From Baffinella frigidus (Eukaryota; Cryptophyceae; Cryptomonadales; Baffinellaceae), in NCBI GenBank assembly GCA_026770585.1, contig MU646495.1, forward strand, positions 294,705-311,721: 17,017 bases of DNA. The letters are read 5' to 3'. This document shows, in pieces, positions 1-7,131 of the stretch (its first letter is position 1; each line of letters opens with the position of its first letter). Both the position numbers and the translations under genes were made by a program. The notes below the pieces were generated by a model. The model was not told the DNA's origin. It saw only the letters and a list, made by a program, of their open reading frames with translations, and did no database searches.

Positions 1-95
1 AAACCCCAAACCCCAAACCCCCAACCCCAAACTCAAACCCTCAACCCTAAACCCCAAACCCTCAACTCTAATCCCTAAACCCTCAACGGGACACC
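1..95 (+). repeat. Degenerate CCCTAAA/CCCCAAA telomere-like tract
   Basis: The run is of CCCCAAA, CTCAAAC and CCCTAAA-type units. It is degenerate and directly followed by an exon acceptor, so it is an interstitial intron repeat, not the chromosome end. Confidence 0.8.
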
Positions 96-97
96 AG

Positions 98-159
98 GAG
101 GAGGAGGGCGAGGTCTTCCTCGGGGAGGTTGCTGATGAGGAGCTTCAGGGGGAGGGCAG
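98..159 (+). CDS. Unidentified upstream gene, internal exon (acidic)
   Basis: The stretch lies between CCAG (after CCCTAAA-like repeats) and donor GTATCT. It encodes an acidic peptide, EEEGEVFLGEVADEELQGEG, plus two bases. It is GC-rich like the other exons. It joins in frame to the exon at 1103 (its AG plus the first G there makes Arg). I do not recognise the protein; the gene starts left of the window. A 153-bp transposon-like element begins ten bases into the following intron. Exon status rests on composition, splice signals and frame only. Confidence 0.5.
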
Positions 160-168
160 GTATCTGAG

Positions 169-321
169 TGTGCGGGGCGACTCCATTTAAACCGCCTTTT
201 ATGCTATCGTAGGGGTGGTGACTCTCTTATTTTGATATATTAGCTTCGACGTGGCTTTAATATATAAGAAACCCCATCACAAGATAGCAAAAACATGGTT
301 TAAATTGAGTCGCCCCGCACA
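169..321. mobile_element. MITE-like element, ~50-bp terminal inverted repeats
   Basis: The left arm 169-220 (TGTGCGGGGCGACTC...) pairs with the right arm 271-321 read in reverse complement, with a few mismatches (GCTATC, CATTTAAACC and so on are shared). The AT-rich centre has no ORF. Flanks are TGAG and TGAA, an imperfect 4-bp duplication. It lies in the intron after the exon at 98-159. Confidence 0.8.
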
Positions 322-509
322 TGAATCTCGCCAACAACTTAGTGCCGTGACCTATAAATCATGTCTCAGATTTTGGCTTGGCATTGGAGCCATTTTGTAC
401 TTTTAGTGGTAATAACACCAATATTTGTACCAGAAATCCTTTAGTTGGACGCTTCATGGACCCACCTCAGGTTGTCTTGCCGAGAGATGCTGCATCGGGA
501 ACCCTGGCT

Positions 510-724
510 TACCACTCGAGGCTAGAAAGGGGACCATTTTAAATGTGGGGTTGTTAAATTTAGTACCAGTCACGGGCAGGTTTGGTCACGTTGCTAGGGG
601 ACCCCCCCCTGCAACGTGACCAAACGCCCCTATTTGTGTGAAAATTACTACATACCTTTTTGTTTTCTTCCCTTGTAAAAGAAGCTCTGTTTTAAAATGG
701 TCCCATGTCTAGCCTCGAGTGGTA
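510..724. mobile_element. MITE, 34-bp inverted repeats, 4-bp duplication GGCT
   Basis: The arms at 510-543 (TACCACTCGAGGCTAGA...) and 690-724 are near-perfect reverse complements. They are flanked by GGCT at 506-509 and 725-728, a perfect 4-bp target duplication. Inside is a second hairpin (GTTTGGTCACGTTGC with its complement around 579-628). There is no coding capacity. Confidence 0.88.
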
Positions 725-930
725 GGCTATGTGTGCTGCTCGAATTTCTTCACGCGCGTTGCTAAGCGAGTTAATCCGACCACCTTGCCCATTAAGCCAC
801 CATTGCTTTGTGTGATAAAAAGGGACTGGATGGTGAGTGCAGGCTGGTGTATTGACGAGGGTGAGTGTGTGTGTGGGCAGGCTGATGAAGCACCGCAGGG
901 ACGTGCTGAACCCCAACGTGCCTGGCCTAA

Positions 931-1080
931 TAGGATAACGGACTCAAACCGGGGTGGTTAGGCCTACGGTATTACCTACGGTAGGCCGGAGGGTTTTTCG
1001 TAGGAGCCCCCCTAGGCCCCTACGGCCTACCGTAGGTAATACCGTAGGCCCAACTACCCCATTTTTAGTCTGTTAGCCTA
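931..1080. mobile_element. MITE-like element, ~57-bp inverted repeats
   Basis: The left arm from TAGGATAACGGACT through GGCCTACGGTATTACC (931-987) matches the reverse complement of 1023-1080, with the 27-bp inner segment essentially perfect. It could fold into one long hairpin. It ends about 20 nt before the acceptor of the exon at 1103. No clear target duplication. Confidence 0.82.
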
Positions 1081-1102
1081 TGAAACCCCACCGCCTTCGC
1101 AG

Positions 1103-1167
1103 GCTGGTGTATCGCGCGGAGTTGGAGAAGATGTTGGAGGATGTCAACGCTGAGGATATCCGCCTCG
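1103..1167 (+). CDS. Unidentified upstream gene, internal exon
   Basis: It follows TTCGCAG and encodes LVYRAELEKMLEDVNAEDIRL in continuity with the exon at 98-159. The helical, charged pattern looks like real protein. The donor is CTCG|GTCCTG. The donor edge (GCCTCGGTCCTGCC) recurs downstream at 1284-1304, 1384-1398 and, weakly, at 1497-1513. The acceptor edge (GCAGGCTGGTGTAT) recurs upstream at about 839-855. These boundary copies, of the kind seen in SDA1, support this exon's limits. It ends in phase 1, whereas the next recognised exon starts in phase 0, so an exon is missing between them or one boundary is wrong. Function unknown. Confidence 0.55.
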
Positions 1168-1181
1168 GTCCTGCCCTCCCT

Positions 1182-1302
1182 GAGAGAGAGGGAGAGAGAC
1201 AGAGAGAGAGAGAGAGAGAGCGCGCGCGAGAGAGAGAGGAAGACAGAGACAGAGACAGAGATACAGAGACAGAGACAGAGACACCCGCCTCGGTCCTGCC
1301 CC

Positions 1303-1344
<42 letters not shown>

Positions 1345-1492
1345 GACAAACAGACAGACAGCGCGAGATAGACAGAGAGACAGAGCCTCGGTCCTGCAGA
1401 GAGCGCGCGCGAGAGAGAGAGAGCAAGCGAGCGAGAGAGAGAGAGAGAGAGAGAGAAATAGATAGATAGATAGATAGAGAAAGAGAGAGACT
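1182..1492 (+). repeat. GA-rich microsatellite with embedded exon-edge copies
   Basis: (GA)n with GACA and GATA variants. It is interrupted by copies of the preceding exon's donor edge at 1284-1304 and 1384-1398. Open frames on both strands here are products of the dinucleotide repeat. Confidence 0.95.
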
Positions 1493-1603
1493 CCCCCACG
1501 GTTCTGCCCCCCCACGCCTCCACACTCGAATCTGCAGGATTATGTATATACGTATATCACACGTATATAACGATGAATGCTGCGGTATTCCCCCCCACGC
1601 CTC

Positions 1604-1794
1604 CCACCAACCCTCACGGAACGACCAAATCGTCGATTTTCAGACCTCGACTTTAGGGGGCGTCGGGGTCGGATTCGACCCCGACGATTTAATAATGGCC
1701 CAATAAATGCTGCTTTCTCAGGTTTGGGAGTTTTAAAAATGCTTTGCGCAAAAGTCGAAAATCGTTGATGTGGACCTCCCGAGAAGTTTGGTGG
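1604..1794. mobile_element. MITE-like element, same family as 6315-6485
   Basis: The left end CCACCAACCCTCACGGAA matches the left end at 6315, and the ATCGTCGATTTTCAGACCTC stretch is nearly identical in both. The right end at 1749-1794 (AAAGTCGAAAATCGTTGAT..TTTGGTGG) is its inverted, more diverged counterpart. The centre holds a perfect palindrome arm pair at 1661-1686 (CGTCGGGGTCG/CGACCCCGACG). No clear target duplication. Confidence 0.72.
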
Positions 1795-1861
1795 TCCGTA
1801 CGCATCTACTCATACTTGCAGGATTGTAGAACCGCAAGTGGCACACACACTTCAACTCCAC

Positions 1862-1955
1862 CCAGCGGACCTGGAAGGGATTTTGAATAACCCGTAAGCG
1901 ATGAGACCTAGGACCCAATCCGTATGGACATAGGGTGGGTTCCTACGGATAAGGT
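1862..1955 (+). repeat. Dispersed repeat (second copy 15354-15450)
   Basis: It shares CAGCGGAC, then TTTTGAATAACCCGTAAGCG and AGACCTAGGACCC, then an inverted TCCGTA..GACATAGGG..TCCTACGGA motif with 15354-15450. A third, weaker relative is near 12504-12575. Function unknown; probably a non-autonomous transposon fragment. Confidence 0.75.
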
Positions 1956-2179
1956 AACGGGAAATGGGTGAAATTGGACGATGGTTTTCCTGCGTAGCCC
2001 GCTGTCTGGCAACACCGCCTGCAGGCTTTTCCCGGTGGTAAAACAAAGGGCCGCCTGAAGGCTTTTTTCGGTGGCTAAAAATTCCCGATACCAATGCTTG
2101 CTGGGGTATTTTTCGCGCTCTTACTTAGTGCGGTGTCGGGTTCAGGGTGTACGGTGGAAAGTGTGGGGTGCACGGTTCA

Positions 2180-2375
2180 GGGTTCACGGGTTAGGGTGTA
2201 GGGTGTGGGGTACGGTGCTGACTCGCAACGGTGTAGGGTGTAGGGTGTAGGGTGTAGGGTGTAGGGTGTAGGGTGTAGGGTGTAGGGTGTAGGGTGTGGG
2301 GTGTAGGGTGTAGGATGCAGAATGTAGGGTGTAGGGTGTCGGGTGTAGGGTGTAGGGTGTAGGGTATGGTGCTGA
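2180..2375 (+). repeat. TGTAGGG tandem array (telomere-variant repeat)
   Basis: About twenty tandem GGTGTAGGGTGTAGGG units with occasional GGTATGG and TCGGGTG variants. A broken second stretch runs to about 2495. TGTAGGG differs from the plant-type TTTAGGG by one base. Confidence 0.92.
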
Positions 2376-2499
2376 CACGCAACGGCGGCGCCATCGGCAG
2401 CGCTCTAGGGTTCAGGGTATAGGGAACAGGGTGTAGGGTAGAGGATTCAGGGTATAAGGTGCCAGGTTTAGCGTGCATGGTGTAGGGTGTGCAACTGAC

Positions 2500-3020
2500 A
2501 CGCACGGGCGGCGCCCTAAACCCTAACCCCTTCAAACACCTGAACCCTACTCCTACCCCACACCATCTAAACCCCACACGCACACAACAGCCTGAACCCT
2601 ACCCAACCCCAAAACGTTAAAGCCGAAAGCATCTCCAGCTCAAAGCCTGAACCCTCCTCGGCAGCCCTCTGGCGAATGCTCGCGCCTCTCCCCCAGGACC
2701 GCCCAACGATGTCCCAGGTCCTTCCCATCAAACTCTCTTGAGCATTCGGGCTCAGGGTTTACGGTGTAAGTAAATTCCTGCCCATGAAACCGTGTCTGTG
2801 CTGTCTGTGATTCACTACCGAGTTTTTGAGGACTCGCGGCATAGGCGGCACTGGATTTGACGCAGGCCCGCCTCGGGGTCTTGTCTTCGTATACGTTGTA
2901 TACTCGGTGATATATGACTCTGGATAGGTGACTCTCTAGAGCGTCTTTCTGCTCTCGCGTGTCGCCTCCCAGAGGCGCCGTTTAGCCAACCAACCATGAG
3001 TCTATCACCGCCCCCCACAG
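2500..3020 (+). other. Intron remainder, no recognised gene
   Basis: Degenerate CCCTAAAC-type units run to about 2660, then unique sequence. A short GC-rich piece at about 2698-2718 is bounded by CCCCCAG and GT and could be a micro-exon able to repair the phase between the exons at 1103 and 3186, but nothing confirms it. CCCAGGTCCTTCCCATCAAA near 2714 resembles the acceptor edge of the terminal exon with a deletion. Confidence 0.4.
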
Positions 3021-3056
3021 GTAATGGACAGCCTGAAGCTCTCGCGGCTCCTCGGG
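3021..3056 (+). pseudogene. Acceptor-side copy of exon 3186-3293
   Basis: CCCCCCACAG followed by GTAATGGACAGCCTGAAGCT repeats the real exon start with its intron tail, 165 nt upstream. A GTG to GTA change puts a TAA across codon 1-2 in one frame, and similarity decays after ~36 nt. Intron-resident decoy. Confidence 0.85.
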
Positions 3057-3185
3057 ACACTGCAACGTTATCCGCAGGATGGCCCTGCTTGAACCTCACC
3101 ACGTGCGCGGGCCCGCTTTGACCACTTTGTAATTTGACCGCTTCGGAATTTGACCAGTTTGGAAATGCCGTGCCGTCCCCCACAG

Positions 3186-3293
3186 GTGATGGACAGCCTG
3201 AAGCTCCGGCGGTTCCTCGGGAAGCGGGCGAGTTCGAAACCTGCGAACGAAAAACCCGCGCGGGACAGCCTGGCGGGGCGCGTCGTCGGCCAG
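3186..3293 (+). CDS. Unidentified upstream gene, penultimate exon
   Basis: It follows CCCCCACAG and encodes 36 codons, VMDSLKLRRFLGKRASSKP then ANEKPARDSLAGRVVGQ, basic and helix-prone. It is phase 0 at both ends before donor GTCCTA. The first ~36 nt with the same intron tail are copied upstream at 3011-3056, where the copy quickly degenerates. It splices in frame to the terminal exon at 3866. I do not recognise the family. Confidence 0.6.
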
Positions 3294-3448
3294 GTCCTAG
3301 CCACCAGCCACCCGAAGTTGACCAGACAGGATTGATTATTATGTAGCAAAATTCACAGGAGGTGCACCTCAAGACGTGTACCTCTGGTGAAACAAACCTT
3401 CCGAATGCACCACCCAGCAATCTCTCACCGAACGCCCCCGTACCCCAG

Positions 3449-3790
3449 GTCCTTTCCGCCGTGGGCATCAAATCCTGCTGAGACAGAACGACCTTGACCT
3501 GGCACCCACAGTGGGCTACCTGGAGCATTAAATTTAATGGAGTGCTGAGGGGGAGTAGAACGAGAGAGCGCGTAAGACACTCCAAGAGCACTTTTCAACA
3601 GTTGCCCCCCGCACCCACCCCAGGTACTCACCGTCTTGGGCATCAAATCCCAGGCACCCACGGTTAGCTACCTTGAGCGCGCTCTGACCGAACGCCCCCG
3701 TCACTCGAAATCACGACACACTCCCCGAAGCGTTTGCTGACAGGGGTCTCTCTTGCCCCAGGTGCTCTCCGCCGTGGGCATCAAACCCCA
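3449..3790 (+). pseudogene. Three acceptor-side copies of the terminal exon 3866-4429
   Basis: Copies start at 3449, 3624 and 3762, each after an intact CAG and each reading VLSAVGIKS or a close variant (VLTVLGIKS, VLSAVGIKP). The first runs into TGA two codons later (..KSC*); the third ends at TAA after HSWSV. Intron-tail sequence (TTGCCCCCCGCACCC, GAACGCCCCCGT) is duplicated with them, so whole intron-tail/exon-head units were copied. Confidence 0.88.
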
Positions 3791-3865
3791 TTCCTGGAGT
3801 GTCTAACGAACGCGTAACACACTGCACGAGCACTTTCTAACAATTGCCCCCCGCACCCACCACAG

Positions 3866-4429
3866 GTGCTGTCCGCCGTGGGCATCAAATCCCCCGTCCC
3901 CAACAGCGCGCGGGGCCCCGGCGCCGCTCCTCTCATGGGGATCCTTGGGGGGGTCCCGGGGGGGGAGGAGCGGCGCCCCTCCAGCGACTCGCAGGAGTCG
4001 TCCTCAGGCCCCTCGGTGAATGGCACAGAACAAGTTCCGGTGTCCGCCTGTGTTGGGAGCTCGAAGAACCTCAAGGACCTCAAGGACGGGAGCGATTCTG
4101 CCAACGGGACAAACGGGGGCGCTCCGTCCACGAACGGCGGGACTCCGTCCAAGAACGGTGGGACTCCGGCGGGAAACGGTGGCGCGTCTGCGTCGGTGGA
4201 CGGCGGCGCTCCGGCGGTGAACAGCGGGGGGGCTGCGTCGGTGAATGGTGTCAACGCGGCTGTGAACGGCGAGCCGCGGGTGGAGGGTACGGCCGACGCG
4301 AGGAGAGGCGTGAGCGCTGGGGGGGGGGGCAGGGGGGGGAAGAAGGGGGGGAAGAAGAAGGGGGAGGGGGGGAAGGGGCGCCGGGCGAGGAAGCGTGGGG
4401 AGTCGGAAGGGTCTGGCGTGACTATGTAA
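3866..4429 (+). CDS. Unidentified upstream gene, terminal exon (low-complexity, Lys/Gly-rich C-terminus)
   Basis: It opens after CACCACAG with VLSAVGIKSPVPNSARGPG, continuing the ..AGRVVGQ of the previous exon. It then becomes low complexity: a Ser-rich acidic patch, a run of decapeptide-like Asn-Gly repeats (NGGTPSKNGGTPAGNGG, about residues 85-130 of the exon) and a basic Gly/Lys tail (RGGKKGGKKKGEGG) ending GVTM and TAA at 4427-4429. That makes 187 codons before the stop. Basic tails of this kind are common in nucleolar or RNA-binding proteins; that is only a hint. The last codons and the stop lie in sequence homologous to the terminal repeat of the transposon at 4547-4962. Three acceptor-side copies precede it at 3449, 3624 and 3762. 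Confidence 0.65.
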   Translation: MLSAVGIKSPVPNSARGPGAAPLMGILGGVPGGEERRPSSDSQESSSGPSVNGTEQVPVSACVGSSKNLKDLKDGSDSANGTNGGAPSTNGGTPSKNGGTPAGNGGASASVDGGAPAVNSGGAASVNGVNAAVNGEPRVEGTADARRGVSAGGGGRGGKKGGKKKGEGGKGRRARKRGESEGSGVTM

Positions 4430-4440
4430 AGTCACTCCGG

Positions 4441-4548
4441 CCTATCCCTTACGTGGCCAGCCGGTCAAAATTGACCCGCAAGAGGTCCTAGGCAGGTCTT
4501 AGGGGCCTACGGTAGGGCGTATGCGCCTACTGGCCACTTAAGGGATAT
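4441..4548. repeat. Inverted repeat adjoining the transposon at 4547
   Basis: CCTATCCCTTACGTGGCCAG (4441-4460) pairs with CTGGCCACTTAAGGGATAT (4530-4548). Together with the TIR-like segment at 4413-4440 it suggests a second or nested element directly after the stop codon of the upstream gene. Confidence 0.65.
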
Positions 4549-4962
4549 CTCCTTCTAGTGGACGCGACTGTGTAAAGTCACTCCGGTCATCCTACAAGGG
4601 ACTGTATCCCCCGAAAGGGGGGGCGGGCGGGCGGGGGAGATTGGGTGGGAATGCGTGACTTGGTGTCAGGGTAGGAGGTGGAGTTTGAATCCATCCGGAA
4701 AATGCTCGTATGAGCGGCCGACTCGGGGTACAGTAGTGGCACAATGCGTAGCATGTGCGGCGCTGACGCTGGTTGTTTGGCAATAAATTATCAATCTCTC
4801 TGTGGTGTCAGGCGGTGGAAGGAAGGTGTGGTGTCTATTAAAGGGGGGATAGCGTCGTTTGATGATGTGGAAAGACCGCGGAAGGGGTAGGGTTTCTGGG
4901 GATACTACCCCGTGTAGGATGGCCGGAGTGACTTTACACAGTCACGCCCACTATAAGGAGAT
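4547..4962. mobile_element. Non-autonomous element, ~65-bp inverted repeats, in the intergenic region
   Basis: The left arm 4547-4611 (ATCTCCTTCTAGTGG, GACTGTGTAAAGTCACTCCGG, ATCCTACA) and the reverse complement of 4897-4962 agree over nearly their whole length. The interior carries, at about 4677-4802, a repeat that occurs inverted at 6490-6610. There is no transposase ORF. AATAAA occurs at 4782 and, outside the element, at 5015; either could be a poly(A) signal for the upstream gene, but this is unproven. Confidence 0.82.
4677..4802 (-). repeat. Dispersed repeat, inverted partner of 6490-6610
   Basis: Its reverse complement matches 6490-6610 through AGAGAGATTGATAATTTATT, GCCAAACAACC, CGCACATGCTACGCATTGTG, CTGTACCCCG and TTTCCGGATGGATTC. 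The two copies lie on either side of the SDA1 first exon in opposite orientation. Confidence 0.88.
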
Positions 4963-5482
4963 GTAAGACCGCACGCGCTGGTGCAGGGAGAGGCGCGAGG
5001 GAGTGTTTGGATCGAATAAAGCAGGACAACAGGATTTTTTGAATCCATGCCATGTGGGCCTCGCATTGTAGTGTTTGGCCTCGGACGGCGTGGCGTGCGC
5101 TGCATGTGGAAGTTCAAACAAACTAGCGTTTCAAGCCGAGATCACTTCATCGGAAAGGTTGATGCTCTGTGGAGGCTGCTTTTTGGTGCTTTGGTGCTTT
5201 GTATTACACTCACATCGAAGGCCACACCCGCCTCACTCTTGAGGAAACGGACACAATCTACGGATGAGTTTTCCGGACCTACCCTGCAAAATATCCAACA
5301 CCATAGCGACGCGCCAGAGGGCGAGGTGAGATGAGACATAAGGGCCCTAGCGACCCGGGTGGTCGCTAGGGTGACGTTTTGCCCCCCCCCCCTCTCGTCC
5401 ACGAACCAAGAAATCTCTCTCAAGAAATCTCCACGAACAAGAAATCGCTTTACAGAGTAAAGCGCGTGAAAAAAAACGAAGC
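4963..5482 (+). other. Intergenic / presumed SDA1 5' region
   Basis: No recognised gene. A 95-codon open frame at 5047-5334 resembles nothing I know. A hairpin of 11-bp arms (CCCTAGCGACC / GGTCGCTAGGG) lies at 5345-5371. Short direct repeats of CAAGAAATCTC lie at 5406-5450. No TATA or initiator can be assigned with confidence. Confidence 0.5.
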
Positions 5483-5536
5483 GTGCGGGATCGCAACGGC
5501 GGGGCCGCGAGGAACTTTCGAGGACAGTCCCCGAAA

Positions 5537-6310
5537 ATGGCCCCCTGGCGTGGTGTGGCCCTGGCCTCAGCGCTGCTGCTGGCCCAGTGCGCAGCCACGG
5601 ATACGGGGCAGGCAGGGTCGAGCGGGAGTGGGCACTTCTCAAAACACATCCTCGCCAGTCGTGGCTGCCAGCAGCAGATCCGCGGGACAGCAGCAGGACA
5701 GCAGGACAGCAGCATCTGCGGGACCGCGGGACAGCAGCATCCGCGGGACAGCAGCAGATCCGCGGGCCTGCTTCGTCTGCGTGGTGGCAAGGCCTCAGAG
5801 CTCGGTGGGCGGCTGCAGAACCTGGGATTCATGATGCGGAAGGACCCTGAAGGATACATCCCGGAGATGGAGACCGTGTTCCGACAGTGGTATCAGCACC
5901 GGGGGTTCTGGGAGCAGGCGCCGCACGGGATGCACAAGGAGTTCGGGGAGCTGTCCGTCTTCCTGGCCCAGAACCAGGTCAGGTTCCCCGTGGTGCTGCA
6001 CGAGTATCCGGACCTCCTGACCGGGCTGCTGCGCGGCAACCACACGAGCATGAGCGCGGACCTCCGCATGAAGATGTGCGAGGCCGTGGCCATTGCGGCG
6101 GGGCGCAAGGCGATCCCTGTCACGGACATGTGCGGGATCTTCTTCAAGATGTTCCACCTCCCCGACAAGAAGCTGCGGCAGTACCTCTACGCGTCCTCCA
6201 TCTCCGCGATCAAGCGGCTCAACGCCAACTCCGTGGACCAAGTGGCGAACCGCGCGCTGCAGCGCGTGCTCGCCGCCTTCCTCCACGGCCCCGACGCGCG
6301 CTCCGGCAAG
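5537..6310 (+). CDS. SDA1: SDA1 exon A (N-terminal region; start uncertain)
   Basis: The reading frame is open from an ATG at 5483 to the donor at 6311 and beyond. ATG 5537 has the best context (A at -3, G at +4), giving 258 codons in this exon. Family similarity begins only near 5808 (RLQNL..MRKDP) and continues to the end. The first ~90 residues are not typical of SDA1: a hydrophobic signal-like stretch (VALASALLLAQCAA), then a Gln/Ser/Gly-rich stretch encoded by a GC-rich minisatellite at about 5662-5767, then LRLRGG at residues 79-84. SDA1 is nucleolar, so a true signal peptide would be unexpected. The minisatellite may instead be intron-tail copies upstream of an acceptor near 5750-5770, with the real start in another exon or at the ATGs at 5831/5834. 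The exon ends ..SGK (AAG) in phase 0 with donor GTGGCC, which lies in the 4-bp target duplication of a transposon. Confidence 0.85.
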
Positions 6311-6826
6311 GTGGCCACCAACCCTCACGGAAAGACCAAATCGTCGATTCTCAGACCTCAGATTTACCTTGCCAGCCAGGCGAATTCGCCTGGCTGTGTT
6401 AACTCAAGACCCAATCTTGGTACACAATTGACTTTTGGGAACAGGTCGAAATCAATCGGTTTGGTCCTTCCGTGGGGGTTGGTGGGTGGCTAGAGAGAGA
6501 TTGATAATTTATTGCCAAACAACCGCACATGCTACGCATTGTGCCATTACTGTACCCCGTGTCGGCCGCTCACACAAGCAGTTTCCGGATGGATTCTAAC
6601 TCCACCTCATACAGCGCCTGCCCAGAGAATTGCTGGAGCCCAAACAGACCGAGACATCCCCAAATTGGTTGAGACCAGATAGACTGAGACTTCTAACTTC
6701 ACCTTATACCAGGTGGCCATCAACATGATGGTGGAGCTGTACAAGCGGCGCATGTGGGACGACGCGCACGTCGTGAACACCCTCGGCGCTGCGTGCTTTT
6801 CTCGCCAGACGGCTGTGCGAGGTGCG

Positions 6827-6860
<34 letters not shown>

Positions 6861-7094
6861 GAGCGAGAGAGAGAGAGAAGAGAGAGAGTGCTTCTTGCGC
6901 CAGACGGCTTTGCGCGGTGCGGCTATCTATCTTTCTATCTATCTAACTATCTATCTATCAATCGATCTATCTATCTATCTATCTATCTATCAATCTATTT
7001 ATCTACCTACCTATTTAACTAGCTATCTAGCTATCTAGCTATCTAGCTATCTAGCTGTCTAGCTATCTAGCTATCTAGCTATCTAGCTATCTGC

Positions 7095-7131
<37 letters not shown>

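Noticed and set aside
1-95. Possible chromosome end (telomere)
   Set aside because: Units are degenerate and lead straight into an exon acceptor; similar tracts occur in most introns here.
881-917. Possible extra exon (GGGCAG then LMKHRRDVLNPN)
   Set aside because: Its only GT ends give a phase that puts a stop in the exon at 1103; it may be a diverged copy or chance.
1065-1525. Overlapping open frames of 76-152 codons on both strands
   Set aside because: They are translations of the GA/CT dinucleotide repeat (Arg-Glu or Ser-Leu runs); only 1103-1167 has exon character.
2184-2583. Minus-strand open frames with Tyr-Thr-Leu-His-Pro repeats
   Set aside because: Artefact of the 7-nt TGTAGGG array, whose 21-nt period gives an endless heptapeptide in any frame lacking stops.
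2815-3591. 258-codon open frame on the minus strand
   Set aside because: It runs antisense across the exon at 3186 and its copies, resembles no family I know, and its openness follows from the GC-rich sense exons.
5047-5334. 95-codon open frame in the intergenic region
   Set aside because: No family resemblance, no exon-like boundary copies and no supporting neighbours; could be chance, so described only as intergenic content.
5795-6402. Other-frame open frames over SDA1 exon A (177 codons minus, 171 codons plus)
   Set aside because: They shadow the conserved SDA1 frame, which alone shows family motifs.
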